DNA of 52,364 nucleotides from Streptomyces sp. SID10853. GTDB lineage: Bacteria > Actinomycetota > Actinomycetes > Streptomycetales > Streptomycetaceae. The stretch covers positions 1 to 52,364 of the forward strand of contig NZ_JAAGLN010000017.1 in NCBI RefSeq assembly GCF_010548145.1, written 5' to 3'. Positions 17,516 through 26,731 of the stretch are shown here, piece by piece. The translations under genes were made by a program, and so were the position numbers. A model generated the notes under the pieces. It ran no database searches. It was not told the DNA's origin and saw nothing but the letters and a program-made list of their open reading frames with translations. Each line of letters starts with the position of its first letter. Position 1 is the stretch's first letter.

Positions 17516-18396
17516 TGGTGGCCCCAGAAGCTGTCGGCCGTCATCTCCTTGGCGACCCAGGTGGTGTCGTCCACGAGGCGGCCCTCGGTGCCGTACTCGA
17601 CCTGGAATCCGCCGGGCGCCTGCGCGTAGAAGGACACCATCAGGTCGTTGGTGTGGCGGCCGAGGGAGGACGCCACCGGGATACCGGCCGCGTGGAGGCG
17701 GTCGAGTCCGCGGCCGACGTCGTCGAGCGTGGCCACCTCCACCATGAAGTGCACGATGCCGGGCTCCATCAGCCCCGGGTAGAGACCCAGGCTGTGGTGG
17801 CGGGGGTTGCACCCCATGAAGTGCATCCAGTGGACGTCGCGGTCGGCTGCGGCGCCGGGCACGATCGCGGCGGGCAGCCGCATCGAGTCGCGCAGCGTGA
17901 AGCCGAGCAGCCCCTCGTAGAAGTCGTACGCCTCCTCCATGGCGGGGGCGGGCAGCACCACATGGCCGAGGCCCAGGTCGCCGGTGATGAAGCGGTTGCC
18001 GTACGGCGTGACGGCCGGGGTGTGGTCCTGGGCCTGGCCCCAGAAGATCTCCAGCTGGTTGCCCGCCGGGTCCTGGCAGTGGAACATGCCCTGCACCCGC
18101 CGGTCGGCGAGCTCGTCCGGCTTGGCGTCCTCGGTCCCGACTCCGGCCGCGGCGAGCTCCGCGCGGGCGGTGGCCAGCGCGGCGGCGTCGCGTACCTCCC
18201 AGCCCGCGGCGAGCAGCCGGTCGGTGGCGCCGCGCTCGATGGTGATGCGGTGCGCGCGGTCGTCGAGGCGCAGCCGCAGGAGGTCCTCGGTCGAGCCGGG
18301 CGCTTCGATCATGCCGAGGACGTCGAGTGTGAAGGCCCGCCACTCGTCGAACGCGGCGGTTTCCAGACGCAGATAGCCCAGTGCGCGAATATCCAT
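17503..18396 (-). CDS. hsaC: 3,4-DHSA extradiol dioxygenase, HsaC
   Basis: A 297-aa type I extradiol dioxygenase that cleaves the catecholic ring A of 3,4-DHSA meta to the hydroxyls using Fe(II). Two vicinal-oxygen-chelate modules are visible. The C-terminal catalytic one shows the ligand regions LGLGHVVLP (first His), NPRHHSLGLYP (second His) and GGFQVEYGTEG (Glu). The N-terminal module holds MFHCQDPAGNQLEIFWG. The ATG at 18394-18396 gives the family N-terminus DIRALGYLRLE. It is the second-to-last gene of the hsaA-hsaD-hsaC-hsaB unit. Confidence 0.93.
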   Translation of the reverse strand: MDIRALGYLRLETAAFDEWRAFTLDVLGMIEAPGSTEDLLRLRLDDRAHRITIERGATDRLLAAGWEVRDAAALATARAELAAAGVGTEDAKPDELADRRVQGMFHCQDPAGNQLEIFWGQAQDHTPAVTPYGNRFITGDLGLGHVVLPAPAMEEAYDFYEGLLGFTLRDSMRLPAAIVPGAAADRDVHWMHFMGCNPRHHSLGLYPGLMEPGIVHFMVEVATLDDVGRGLDRLHAAGIPVASSLGRHTNDLMVSFYAQAPGGFQVEYGTEGRLVDDTTWVAKEMTADSFWGHQWNG

Positions 18397-18425
18397 GAAC
18401 CCGGTGCCTCTCAGTGCGTGAAGAA

Positions 18426-19286
18426 TCAGTGCGTGAAGAAGTCGACGGCGAGCCGGTTGAACTCGTCGGCCTGTTCGGTCTGCGCCCAGTGGCCGCAGTG
18501 CGGGAAGACATGCAGCCGGGCGTCGGGGATCGCCTTCAGCGCCACCAGTGCCCCGTCGAGCGGGTTGGCCCGGTCCTCGCGGCCCCAGGTCAGCAGCGTG
18601 GGTGCGGTGATCCGGTGGGCCTCGCGCCACAGCATGGTGTCCTGCTGCCAGGCCGGGTTGGCGAAGGAGGCGGCCATCCGTGCGTTGCCGAGCTTGGTGC
18701 TGGGATCGATGGCCTGGGCCCAGCGCTCCTCGATCAGTTCGTCGGTGACGATCGCCGGGTCGTAGGCGAGTGTGGTGAGGAAGGTACGCAGCTGGTCCTT
18801 GGTCGGCTCGGCGGCCGCGCTGAACTCGAAGAGCCGCTTGATGCCTTCGGTGGGGTCGGCCGCGAAGAGGTTGAGGGAGATCCCGCCGGGCCCCATCAGG
18901 AGCAGCTTGTCCACCTTGTCCGGATGGTTGAGCGCCATCCGGACCGAGGTGCCGCCGCCGAGCGAGTTGCCGATGAAGTGGGCACGGGGTATGCCCAGTT
19001 CGTCCATCAGGGCGGCCACGGCGTCCGCGCTGAAGCTGAAGAAGTCCTTGTCGAGTTCGGGCTTGTCGGACGCGCCGAAGCAGGGCTGGTCGACGAGGAG
19101 CGTACGGAAGTGCTCGGCGAAGACGGGCAGGTTGCCGCCGAAGTTGGACCAGCCGGAGGCGCCGGGGCCGCCGCCGTGCAGCATGATCACGACGGGTGCG
19201 CCGGGGCCGGCCGGGCCCGCCTCGTGGTAGTGGAGGGTGAGTCCGCCGGCTTTGACGGTGCGCGAGGTGGAGGCGTGGTCGATCAC
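18426..19286 (-). CDS. hsaD: 4,9-DSHA hydrolase, HsaD
   Basis: A 286-aa alpha/beta-hydrolase (meta-cleavage product hydrolase). It splits 4,9-DSHA into HIP (the C/D-ring propionate) and 2-hydroxyhexa-2,4-dienoate. The oxyanion loop HGGGPGASGWSN (~38-49), nucleophile GNSLGGG (Ser108), acid WGREDRANP (Asp238) and CGHWAQTE (His266) are all present. The GTG start overlaps the hsaA stop by 4 bp. Order and family match the actinobacterial cholesterol locus. Confidence 0.94.
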   Translation of the reverse strand: MIDHASTSRTVKAGGLTLHYHEAGPAGPGAPVVIMLHGGGPGASGWSNFGGNLPVFAEHFRTLLVDQPCFGASDKPELDKDFFSFSADAVAALMDELGIPRAHFIGNSLGGGTSVRMALNHPDKVDKLLLMGPGGISLNLFAADPTEGIKRLFEFSAAAEPTKDQLRTFLTTLAYDPAIVTDELIEERWAQAIDPSTKLGNARMAASFANPAWQQDTMLWREAHRITAPTLLTWGREDRANPLDGALVALKAIPDARLHVFPHCGHWAQTEQADEFNRLAVDFFTH

Positions 19287-20458
19287 AGCATCGTGTCCTG
19301 GGGGTCGAGGCCGAGGGCTCCCCGGCCGAAGAGGACGAGCGCGCGCTCGGGGTCGTTGGCGGCGTGGCCGCGGGCGTTGTGGGCGTCGCGCCAGGCCCGC
19401 TGGATCGCGTTGTCGCCGGTGCGCATGGCGCTGCCGCCGGCGTTCTCCATCAGCAGGTCGACGGCGGCGACCGCGCGCTCGGTGGCGAGCACCTGGTCGC
19501 GGCGGGTGCGGGTGCGCAGCGCGGTCGGCAGGTCATCGCCGCGCTCGGCGCACTCGTACAGGTCCGAGATGTTCCGGACGAGCTGCAGCCAGGAGGCGTC
19601 GATCTCGCTGGCGGCGCGGGCGATGCGCACCTGCGCGAAGGGGTCCTCGGAGACCTGCTGCCCGTACGAGACGCGGATCCGCTCGCGGGTGGCGGCGACA
19701 TAGCTGTCGTACGCGCCTTCGGCGATGCCGATCACCGGGGTGGAGATGGTGGTGGTGAAGACCGACGCGTACGGCAGACGGTAGAGCGGTTCGGGGTTGT
19801 GCAGCCGCCCGGGGGCCTCCAGGGCGGTGACGGGTCCGAAGCTCAGGGCGCGGTGGTCGGGGACGTAGGTGTCCTCGATGATGATGTCGTTGCTGCCGCT
19901 GCCGCGGAGTCCGACGGTGTCCCAGACGTCGTCGATGCGGTACTCGGTGCGCGGCACCAGGAAGGTGCGCATGTCGACCGGCTTGCCGTCGGCGTCGTAG
20001 ATGATGCCGCCGAGCAGCGCCCACTCGGCGTGGTCGCAGCCGGAGGAGAAGCGCCAGCGGCCGGAGAGCCGGAAGCCGCCTTCGACGGGGGTGACCTTGC
20101 CAGTCGGGGCGTACGAGGAGCAGATACGGACCCGGTTGTCCTCGCCCCACACCTCGTCCTGGGCGCGCCGGTCGTACAGCCCGACGTGCCAGGGGTGGAC
20201 GCCGACGACGGAGGCGACCCAGCCGGTGGACCCGCAGGCCCTGGCGATCTCTCTGACGGCGCTGTAGAAGACGGCGGGGTGTGCGGCGAAGCCGCCGTAA
20301 GCCTTGGGCTGGAGAAGCCGGAAGAAGCCGGTCTCGGCGAGTTCCTTGATGGAGGTGTCCGGCACCCGGCGCAGCGCTTCGGTCTCGGCGGCACGCTGGC
20401 GCAGGGTCGGGGCAAGGGCCCGCACCGCGGCGAGAACCTCGTCGGCACTCATGCGCAT
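19283..20458 (-). CDS. hsaA: 3-HSA 4-hydroxylase oxygenase subunit, HsaA
   Basis: A 391-aa flavin-dependent monooxygenase of the acyl-CoA-dehydrogenase fold (group D) that hydroxylates 3-HSA to the catechol 3,4-DHSA using reduced flavin from HsaB. Family marks are ETGFFRLLQPKAYGGFA, ACGSTGWVASVVGVHPWH, SGRWRFSSGCDHAEW, GLRGSGSNDI and the C-terminal NAGGSAMRTGDNAIQRAWRD. It is the first gene of the minus-strand operon and is transcribed away from the IclR gene. Two palindromic motifs lie in the 103-bp divergent promoter region. Confidence 0.94.
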   Translation of the reverse strand: MRMSADEVLAAVRALAPTLRQRAAETEALRRVPDTSIKELAETGFFRLLQPKAYGGFAAHPAVFYSAVREIARACGSTGWVASVVGVHPWHVGLYDRRAQDEVWGEDNRVRICSSYAPTGKVTPVEGGFRLSGRWRFSSGCDHAEWALLGGIIYDADGKPVDMRTFLVPRTEYRIDDVWDTVGLRGSGSNDIIIEDTYVPDHRALSFGPVTALEAPGRLHNPEPLYRLPYASVFTTTISTPVIGIAEGAYDSYVAATRERIRVSYGQQVSEDPFAQVRIARAASEIDASWLQLVRNISDLYECAERGDDLPTALRTRTRRDQVLATERAVAAVDLLMENAGGSAMRTGDNAIQRAWRDAHNARGHAANDPERALVLFGRGALGLDPQDTML

Positions 20459-20504
20459 CCCCTCTCGGTCGTCCTGGATGGATGCGAGGAACCTACGCTT
20501 TTAC

Positions 20505-20521
20505 TATTCCGAAACGAAATA
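20505..20521. promoter_or_regulatory. Motif 1 operator in the hsaA/iclR promoter
   Basis: TATTCCGAAACGAAATA: arms TATTcCG and CGaAATA around AAA (6 of 7 paired). It differs at only 2 of 17 positions from the site at 33915-33931 upstream of the luciferase-like monooxygenase operon. Related copies lie at 32643-32674. Its centre is 22 bp, about two helical turns, from the motif 2 palindrome at 20527-20543. Confidence 0.7.
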
Positions 20522-20526
20522 CCTTC

Positions 20527-20543
20527 TTCCCGCTGAGCGGGAA
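20527..20543. promoter_or_regulatory. Motif 2 operator in the hsaA/iclR promoter
   Basis: TTCCCGCTGAGCGGGAA is a perfect 17-bp palindrome. It lies 18 bp upstream of the iclR ATG and 68 bp upstream of the hsaA start. A 15/17-identical copy lies upstream of hsaE at 26980-26996. IclR is the obvious candidate ligand. Confidence 0.7.
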
Positions 20544-20561
20544 CCGTGGAAGCCTCACGAC

Positions 20562-21431
20562 ATGGCAGAGCAGCCGCCCTCACTGTTGGAGAAGGCCGCG
20601 CTGGTGCTGGGTGCGTTCGAAGGCCCGGCACCCCGGCTGACACTCACCGATGTGATGCACCGTTCGGGCCTTCCGCGCTCGTCGGTGCACCGCATCCTCG
20701 ATCAGCTCGTCCGGCTTCGCTGGCTGGACCGGGAAGGCCGGGACTACCGGCTCGGCATGCGGATGCTGGAGCTGGGCGCCCTGGCCTCGCACCACAACCG
20801 GCTGCGCCGGGCGGCCCTGCCGCATCTGCACGCACTGCACGAGTCCACCGGGCATGTGGCGCACCTGGCCGTGCTCGACGGGCCGGAGGTGGTGTATCTG
20901 GAACGTATCGGCGGGGCCCAGGACGGTGGGGTGCCCTCGCGGGTGGGCGGCAGGCAGCCGGCGTACTGCACGGGGACCGGCAAGGCGATCCTCGCGTTCA
21001 GTGAGGACGCGCTGGTCGCCGAGGCGGTGCGGGCGGGGCTGCGGCCGCGCACGGCCCGGACGATCACCCGGCCGGTGGCGTTCCACCAGGAGCTGGCGCG
21101 GATCCGGGAGCGTGGCGTGGCGTTCGACGTCGAGGAGGCGTTCCGGGGGGTGTCGTGCGTGGCGGCGCCGCTGCGGGGGGCGGGCCGGGCGATCGCCTCG
21201 GTCTCGCTGTGCGGCAATGGCACGCACCGCGAGCTGGAGCGGCTGGCCCCGGTGGTGCTGGCCACGTCCAGGGCGGTGTGGCGCTCGCTCTTCGGACCGG
21301 GGCGCGCGGAGGCCCGTACGCGGACGGCCCCGGCCCCGGCCCCCGCGCCGGCACCGGAGGTGGCGACGCCCATCGACGCGGCCGAGATGGACAACATGAT
21401 GTCCTGGATGCGGTTCGCCGACTGGATGTGA
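20562..21431 (+). CDS. IclR family regulator of the steroid genes
   Basis: A 289-aa IclR protein. The N-terminal winged helix (residues ~6-65: LTDVMHRSGLPRSSVHRILD) precedes the effector domain (~80-245: VAHLAVLDGPEVVYLERI, AYCTGTGKAILAF, GVSCVAAPLRGAGRAIASVS). An unusual C-terminal extension with an Ala-Pro linker (PAPAPAPAPEVATP) and the tail AEMDNMMSWMRFADWM follows. The ATG at 20562 follows GGAAG. It is divergent from hsaA, with two palindromes between, so it probably controls that operon in response to a steroid-derived acid and regulates itself. The ligand is unknown. Confidence 0.9.
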   Translation: MAEQPPSLLEKAALVLGAFEGPAPRLTLTDVMHRSGLPRSSVHRILDQLVRLRWLDREGRDYRLGMRMLELGALASHHNRLRRAALPHLHALHESTGHVAHLAVLDGPEVVYLERIGGAQDGGVPSRVGGRQPAYCTGTGKAILAFSEDALVAEAVRAGLRPRTARTITRPVAFHQELARIRERGVAFDVEEAFRGVSCVAAPLRGAGRAIASVSLCGNGTHRELERLAPVVLATSRAVWRSLFGPGRAEARTRTAPAPAPAPAPEVATPIDAAEMDNMMSWMRFADWM

Positions 21432-21517
21432 GGGGGTCTTGAGGGGCGCGGGGCGGGGGTGACGGGTCCGCTGTGGCGGATCGGCCGGCAGCGGGGTGGT
21501 AACAGCGGCAGCAGCAG

Positions 21518-22561
21518 TCAGGAGTAGCTGATGCTGATCCGCTCGGCGGCCGGCAGCGCCTGGCAGGCCAGGACGTAGCCGTCCGCGCGGTCCTCGTCGT
21601 CCAGGACGTCGTCGCGGATCACGGTGACTTCCCCTTCGACGACCCGGCAGGCGCAGGCGGCGCAGGAGCCTTCCCGGCAGGAGTACGGGGCGTCGACTCC
21701 CGCGGCGAGCAGGGCGTCGAGCAGCGGGGTGGTGGCGCCCCAGGCCACCCGGTGGGTCTCGCCGTCCAGCTCGACCACCGCCTCGGCGGCCTCGCCCTCC
21801 GCCCCGGCGGGCTCCGCCGCGGGCGCGGCGAAGACGTCCCCGGTGAGCGAGAAGAACCGTTCCCGGTGGATGGCGGCGGGGGCGGCCCCCGCCGTACGCA
21901 GCGCGGTGTCCACCGCGTCCATGAAGGGCGCGGGCCCGCACAGGTACGCGTGGTGGCCCGCGTACGGCTCCAGGAGGCCGGTGAGCCGGTCCGCGGTCGG
22001 CAGACCGTCGAGCGCCTCCAGCCAGTGCAGCACGACCAGCCGCCGCGGATGGGCACCGGCCAGCTTCCTGATCTCGTCCCGGAAGATCACCGAGGTCTCG
22101 TCGCGGTTGGCGTACAGGAGCACGACGCGCCCCCGGCCCTGGTCGAGGGCGGCCTTGGCCAGCGAGATCACCGGGGTGATGCCGCTGCCCGCGGCGGCCA
22201 GCAGCAGATCGCCGTCGAGCGGGCCCGAGCCGAAGGCGCCGGCCGGGGGCAGCACCTCCAGTTCGTCGCCCTCGCCGATGTGGTCGCAGAGCCAGTTGGA
22301 GCCGTGGCCGCCCGCCACCCGCTTCACCGTGATCTTCATCGGTTCACCGGAGTGCGGGGAGCTGGCGAGGGAGTAGCACCGTGCGGCCACTCCCCCGTCG
22401 GCACCCGGCAGTTTCAGCGTCAGGAACTGGCCCGGCCGGTAGGCGAGCGCGCCGTCGGCCGGGTCGAGCACAAAGGAGCACGCGTCCGCCGTCTCGGCCA
22501 CCACCGCGGTGACCCGGAGCCGGTGCGTCCGGGCCGCCGGCGTCGGGGGCACTTCAGGCAT
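21518..22561 (-). CDS. kshB: 3-ketosteroid 9alpha-hydroxylase reductase, KshB
   Basis: A 347-aa electron-transfer flavoprotein passing electrons from NADH to the Rieske oxygenase KshA. The FAD domain has RCYSLASSPHSGEPMKITVK, the NAD domain has LLLAAAGSGITPVISLAK and AYLCGPAPFMDAV. The C-terminal plant-type [2Fe-2S] ferredoxin domain has Cys295, Cys300, Cys303 and Cys333 (CREGSCAAC ... C). The order FAD-NAD-ferredoxin and the length match KshB. The ATG overlaps the stop of the 66-aa Cys-rich gene by 8 bp. It is last in the hsaE-hsaG-hsaF-kshA-kshB series and converges with iclR. Confidence 0.93.
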   Translation of the reverse strand: MPEVPPTPAARTHRLRVTAVVAETADACSFVLDPADGALAYRPGQFLTLKLPGADGGVAARCYSLASSPHSGEPMKITVKRVAGGHGSNWLCDHIGEGDELEVLPPAGAFGSGPLDGDLLLAAAGSGITPVISLAKAALDQGRGRVVLLYANRDETSVIFRDEIRKLAGAHPRRLVVLHWLEALDGLPTADRLTGLLEPYAGHHAYLCGPAPFMDAVDTALRTAGAAPAAIHRERFFSLTGDVFAAPAAEPAGAEGEAAEAVVELDGETHRVAWGATTPLLDALLAAGVDAPYSCREGSCAACACRVVEGEVTVIRDDVLDDEDRADGYVLACQALPAAERISISYS

Positions 22562-22754
22562 CGGCCACCGCCAGCCGCCCGTCCCCGACGGCCCGGTCGA
22601 TGCTGTCGCGCAGGGCCGCGCAGGTACGCATCGGGTCCTGGTACTCGGCGCAGACGGCCGAGGCGTCGGCCGTCCACTGTACGGAGGTGTGGGCCATGGA
22701 GAACTTCTCGCACAGGACCTGGTTGCCGCAGGCCGCGCACTCGACCGGTGTCAT
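22554..22754 (-). CDS. 66-aa cysteine-rich small protein between kshA and kshB
   Basis: Contains Cys at positions 6, 9, 15, 35 and 45 (ECAACGNQVLC, AVCAEYQDP, RTCAALRDS), suggesting a zinc ribbon or, less likely, an Fe-S site. There is no signal peptide or membrane segment. The ATG at 22752-22754 lies 1 bp past the kshA stop, and its own stop overlaps the kshB start, so it is tightly coupled to both hydroxylase components. I do not recognise a named family. Its position suggests an accessory role in 9alpha-hydroxylation, such as assembly or electron transfer. Confidence 0.82.
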   Translation of the reverse strand: MTPVECAACGNQVLCEKFSMAHTSVQWTADASAVCAEYQDPMRTCAALRDSIDRAVGDGRLAVADA

Positions 22755-22755
22755 G

Positions 22756-23892
22756 TCAGCCCTCGCTCCGGTGACGCGCCACGTTCTCGTCGACCTCGCG
22801 CTGCCACGCGGCGGTGGCCCTGGAGGTGTCGATCTCGAACTCGAAGCGCTGGGTCATCTCGTCCTTGACGTCGTCGGTGTCCACATAGAACTGCTCGTAC
22901 CAGCGGCGCAGTTGGTAGACGGGACCGTCCTCCTCGGAGAGGAGGGGGTTGTCGATGCGGGTCTTGTTCTTCCAGATGTGCACGTCCTGCTCGAAGCCGA
23001 CGGCCAGGCCGTCCGACGTGAGCCGGGCGGCTTCGGCGGCCTGCTCGTCCGTCATACCGGGCATCTTCTTGACGATCGCCCCGTACATCAGCAGGAAGCT
23101 GTCGGAGTCGATCGGATAGTGACAGTTGATCAGCACGCTCTCCATGTCCACGTCCGCGCCGACGTCGCTCCACATGTAGTCGATCATGTAGGAGGGGCCG
23201 TGGTACGAGGCGTCGGAGCGGAGCACGCCCTCGGTGCTGAGGGTGCCGAGGTCGACGTCGCCGCGGGGCGAACTCTCCATGTACTGGGTGGCGGTGTGGC
23301 CTTCGAAGACGTTCTTGAAGTACGTCGGGAAGCAGTAGTGCACATAGAAGAAGTGCGCCATGTCGACGACGTTGTCCACGATCTCCCGGCAGTTTGAGTT
23401 CTCCACCCGCAGGACGTTCCAGCTCCAGTCGCTCCACTCGTCGCTGAAGGCCCCTTCGATGCGCGGGATGGTGACGCCGGGCGGCGGCGGGTTGCCCTCG
23501 GGGTCGTTCCAGACGAAGAGCTGCTTGTTCTCCTCCACGGTGGTCCAGGCCCGGGTGCGGGCCCGGGGCGGCACCCGGCGTGCGTAGGGGATCCCCGCGC
23601 AGCGGCCGTTGCCCGACCAGCGCCAGTCGTGGAAGGGGCAGGCGACGGCGTCGCCCTTGACCGTGCCCTGGGCGAGGTTGCCGCCCATGTGCGGGCAGTA
23701 CGCGTTGAGTACGTGCAGTTCGCCGTCTTCCTGGCCCTGGAAGACCACGAGCCGGGTGCCGAACGCCTCGATCTCGTGCGGCTGCCCGTCCTTGAAGGAG
23801 TCGGCCAGGCCGAGGCAGTGCCAGCCCCGTGCGAAGCGGGTGGGCGGCGCGGCCGCCTCAATGACGCGGACTTCTTCGCTTGCTGCGGTCAT
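22756..23892 (-). CDS. kshA: 3-ketosteroid 9alpha-hydroxylase oxygenase, KshA
   Basis: A 378-aa Rieske non-heme iron oxygenase that hydroxylates C9 of androstadienedione; the product opens ring B by retro-aldol. The Rieske cluster ligands are Cys66, His68, Cys85 and His88 (CPHMGGNL, CPFHDWRW). The mononuclear iron site is IVDNVVDMAHFFYVH (His180, His185). A strong AAGGAGG lies 7 nt before the ATG at 23890-23892; longer upstream reading has no support. It is in a run with hsaF, 56 bp downstream of it. Confidence 0.95.
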   Translation of the reverse strand: MTAASEEVRVIEAAAPPTRFARGWHCLGLADSFKDGQPHEIEAFGTRLVVFQGQEDGELHVLNAYCPHMGGNLAQGTVKGDAVACPFHDWRWSGNGRCAGIPYARRVPPRARTRAWTTVEENKQLFVWNDPEGNPPPPGVTIPRIEGAFSDEWSDWSWNVLRVENSNCREIVDNVVDMAHFFYVHYCFPTYFKNVFEGHTATQYMESSPRGDVDLGTLSTEGVLRSDASYHGPSYMIDYMWSDVGADVDMESVLINCHYPIDSDSFLLMYGAIVKKMPGMTDEQAAEAARLTSDGLAVGFEQDVHIWKNKTRIDNPLLSEEDGPVYQLRRWYEQFYVDTDDVKDEMTQRFEFEIDTSRATAAWQREVDENVARHRSEG

Positions 23893-23948
23893 CTTGTGCC
23901 TCCTTGGTGGTGGTGACGCATCGGGGCGGGCTCCGCGGGGGATCCGGC

Positions 23949-24971
23949 TCAGTGGCCGGCCGAGAGTTCGAGCGCGATGTCGATGAGCTGGTCCTCCTGA
24001 CCGCCGACGAGCTTGCGCTCCCCCGCGCGCAGCAGGATCTCGGCGCCGGACACGCCGTACCGGTCGGCCTGGCGGTAGGCGTGCTTGAGGAAGCTGGAGT
24101 AGACCCCCGCGTGCCCCATCAGCAGGGCGAGCCGGTCGAGCCGGCACTCGTCGTCCATCACGGGGCGGACGGCGTCCTCGGCCGCGTCGATGATCTTGAG
24201 TACGTCGATGCCGGTACGGATGCCCATCTTGGCGCAGACGGCGACGAGGGCCTCCACCGCCGTGTTGCCGGCTCCGGCTCCGAGCCGCCGTGTCGACCCG
24301 TCGATCTGGAGGGCGCCGGCCCGGATCGCGGCGATCGAGTTCCCGGTGCCGAGTGCGAGGTTCTCGTGGCCGTGGAATCCGACCTGGGCGTCGTCGCCGA
24401 GTTCGGCGACGAGGGCGGCGACCCGGTCGGTCACGTCGTCCATGACCATGGCGCCGGCCGAGTCGACCACGTACACGCACTGGCAGCCGGCGTCGGCCAT
24501 GATGCGGCCCTGCCCGGCCAGCGCCTCGGGGGTGGTGGAGTGCGCCATCATCAGGAAGCCGACGGTCTCCAGGCCCATCTCGCGGGCCAGCCCGAAGTGC
24601 TGGACGGAGATGTCCGCCTCGGTGCAGTGGGTGGCGATGCGGCAGATGGCGGCGCCGTTGCCGTGGGCGGCGCGGATGTCGTCCTTGACGCCGAGCCCGG
24701 GAAGCATCAGGAAGGCGATCCGGGCCTGGTCGGCCGTCTCCACCGCGGTCTTGATGAGGTCCTGTTCGGGGGTGTGGGAGAAACCGTAGTTGAAGGAGGA
24801 GCCGCCGAGTCCGTCGCCGTGCGTGACCTCGATGACCGGGACCCCGGCGCCGTCGAGTGCGGCGACGATGGACCGTACGTGCTCCACCGTGAACCGGTGG
24901 CGCATGGCGTGTGATCCGTCGCGCAGCGAGGAGTCGGTGACGCGGATGTCGAGCGTGTCCGAGTAGGGCAT
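23949..24971 (-). CDS. hsaF: 4-hydroxy-2-oxovalerate (2-oxohexanoate) aldolase, HsaF
   Basis: A 340-aa DRE-TIM metallolyase-family aldolase. It splits 4-hydroxy-2-oxohexanoate into pyruvate and propanal, which is passed directly to HsaG. Visible are [14 protein letters not shown] at residues ~12-25, [14 protein letters not shown], and the metal-binding histidines in [30 protein letters not shown] is also family-specific. 'LRDGSHA' rather than 'TRDGxQ' fits the HsaF/BphI branch. It is downstream of hsaG by 34 bp. Confidence 0.94.
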   Translation of the reverse strand: MPYSDTLDIRVTDSSLRDGSHAMRHRFTVEHVRSIVAALDGAGVPVIEVTHGDGLGGSSFNYGFSHTPEQDLIKTAVETADQARIAFLMLPGLGVKDDIRAAHGNGAAICRIATHCTEADISVQHFGLAREMGLETVGFLMMAHSTTPEALAGQGRIMADAGCQCVYVVDSAGAMVMDDVTDRVAALVAELGDDAQVGFHGHENLALGTGNSIAAIRAGALQIDGSTRRLGAGAGNTAVEALVAVCAKMGIRTGIDVLKIIDAAEDAVRPVMDDECRLDRLALLMGHAGVYSSFLKHAYRQADRYGVSGAEILLRAGERKLVGGQEDQLIDIALELSAGH

Positions 24972-25005
24972 CTGGTACTCCTGCTTCTGGTTGCTTCTCA
25001 GCGGC

Positions 25006-25923
25006 TCAGCGGCCGGGCGCGAGGAGCGCCTTGGCGAACTCCTCGCCGACCTTGGTGGCGGCGGCGGTCATGATGTCGAGGTTCCCGGCGTACGGCGGGA
25101 GGTAGTCGCCCGCGCCCTCCACTTCGAGGAAGACCGCGACGCGGGCCATGCCGCCGCTGTCCGGGGTGGGGTCGTCGAACTGCGGCTCGGAGCGCAGCCG
25201 GTAGCCCGGCACGTACGAGGCGACGTCCTCGGCGACCTGTTTGACGGAGAGGGCGATGGCGTCGCGGTCGGCGTCCTCGGGGATGGCGCAGAAGACGGTG
25301 TCCCGCATGATCACGGGCGGGTCGGCCGGGTTCAGGATGATGATGGCCTTGCCGCGCTCGGCGCCGCCGATGTCCTCGATCCCGCGGGCGGTGGTCCGGG
25401 TGAACTCGTCGATGTTGGCGCGGGTTCCCGGTCCCGCCGACACGGAGGCGACGGACGCCACGATCTCCGCGTACCGGACGGGAACGATCCGCGAGACGGC
25501 GTACACCATCGGGATCGTGGCCTGGCCGCCGCACGTGATCATGTTGACGTTCGGCTGGTCCAGGTGGGCGCGCAGGTTCGCGGGCGGCACCACGGCCGGG
25601 CCGACCGCGGCCGGGGTGAGGTCGATGGCGCGGATGCCGAGTTCGGCGTAGCGGGGGGCGTTGGCCCGGTGCACGGCGGCGGAGGTCGCCTCGAAGACGA
25701 GGTCGGGCCGCTCGTCGCCGTCGAGGAGCGGCCCGACTCCGTCGGGGCGGGCTTCGATGCCCGCCGCGCGGGCGCGGGCGAGCCCCTCGCTGGCCGGATC
25801 GACACCGATCATCCAGCGGGGCTCGATGTACGGGGACCGCTGGAGCTTGTACAGCAGGTCGGTCCCGATGTTGCCGGAGCCGACGATGGCGGCGGTCGCC
25901 TTGGTCCTGTTGGTCATCATCAC
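25006..25923 (-). CDS. hsaG: Acylating acetaldehyde/propionaldehyde dehydrogenase, HsaG
   Basis: A ~305-aa NAD-dependent, CoA-acylating aldehyde dehydrogenase turning propanal or acetaldehyde from HsaF into the acyl-CoA. The Rossmann motif [15 protein letters not shown] lies at residues ~12-26, the catalytic Cys131 is in [12 protein letters not shown], and the [14 protein letters not shown] and IILNPADPP segments are characteristic. The reading opens GTG-ATG-ATG. The third codon (ATG at 25917) is the best spaced from GAGG, so the true start may be 6 bp inside. It is separated by 1 bp from the hsaE stop. Confidence 0.93.
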   Translation of the reverse strand: MMMTNRTKATAAIVGSGNIGTDLLYKLQRSPYIEPRWMIGVDPASEGLARARAAGIEARPDGVGPLLDGDERPDLVFEATSAAVHRANAPRYAELGIRAIDLTPAAVGPAVVPPANLRAHLDQPNVNMITCGGQATIPMVYAVSRIVPVRYAEIVASVASVSAGPGTRANIDEFTRTTARGIEDIGGAERGKAIIILNPADPPVIMRDTVFCAIPEDADRDAIALSVKQVAEDVASYVPGYRLRSEPQFDDPTPDSGGMARVAVFLEVEGAGDYLPPYAGNLDIMTAAATKVGEEFAKALLAPGR

Positions 25924-25924
25924 C

Positions 25925-26707
25925 TCAGATGAAGGAGAGCGAGACCGGGCCGAGCCCGGTGAAATCGGCGGTGTAGGTCTGGCCTGCCTCGACGTCGACG
26001 GCCCTGGTGCACGAGCCGGGCAGCACCAGATGGCCCTTCTTCAGCGGGACGCCGAAGCGGGCCACGGTGCGGGCCAGCCAGGCGACGGACGCGGCGGGGT
26101 CACCGAGCACGGCGTCGCTGCGGCCCGCGGCGATCTGCTGGTCACCGCGGCGCAGTACGGCGTCGATGGCCTTGAGGTCCAGTTCGCTCGGGTCGCGGCC
26201 GTCGCCGGTGACGTATCCGGCGGACGAGGCGTTGTCGGCGACGGTGTCGGCGATGGTGATGCGCCAGTCGGCGATCCGGCTGTCGATCAGCTCGATGGCG
26301 GGGACGACGCGTTCGGTGGCAGCGAGTACGTCCGCCGTGGTGCAGCCGTCGCCGGGCAGGTCGTCGCCCAGGACGAAGCCGACTTCGACCTCGATCCGCG
26401 GGGCGCAGTACCGGCCGACGGGAACCGGCCGGTCCTGGTCGAGCCGCATGTCGTCCAGGAGATGGCCGTAGTCGGGCTCGTCGACGCCCATCATGCGCTG
26501 CATGACGGGCGAGGACAGCCCGACCTTGTGGCCGTGCACAGCGGCCCCGCCCGCGACTCTGCGGCCGATGCCGAGCAGCTGGATCTCGTAGGCGTCCTCG
26601 GTGCCGATTCCCGGGAACAGCTCGGTCAGCGGGGCGATGGGCCGCCGGTCGCGCTCGGCCGCGCCGAGCGCGTCGGCGGCGGTATGCCGTTCACTGGCCG
26701 TCAGCAT
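25925..26707 (-). CDS. hsaE: 2-hydroxyhexa-2,4-dienoate hydratase, HsaE
   Basis: A 260-aa fumarylacetoacetate-hydrolase-fold hydratase that adds water to the dienoate released by HsaD, giving 4-hydroxy-2-oxohexanoate for HsaF. The marks are [32 protein letters not shown] (metal-binding glutamates), [15 protein letters not shown] and [12 protein letters not shown]. The ATG at 26705-26707 follows GGAGG by 7 nt. It is the first gene of the hsaE-hsaG-hsaF-kshA-kshB run. Just upstream of its ribosome-binding site are four 14-bp tandem repeats, and further upstream a motif 2 palindrome. Confidence 0.93.
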   Translation of the reverse strand: MLTASERHTAADALGAAERDRRPIAPLTELFPGIGTEDAYEIQLLGIGRRVAGGAAVHGHKVGLSSPVMQRMMGVDEPDYGHLLDDMRLDQDRPVPVGRYCAPRIEVEVGFVLGDDLPGDGCTTADVLAATERVVPAIELIDSRIADWRITIADTVADNASSAGYVTGDGRDPSELDLKAIDAVLRRGDQQIAAGRSDAVLGDPAASVAWLARTVARFGVPLKKGHLVLPGSCTRAVDVEAGQTYTADFTGLGPVSLSFI

Positions 26708-26731
26708 GGGCGGTCCTCCGCAAGGGTGGTG

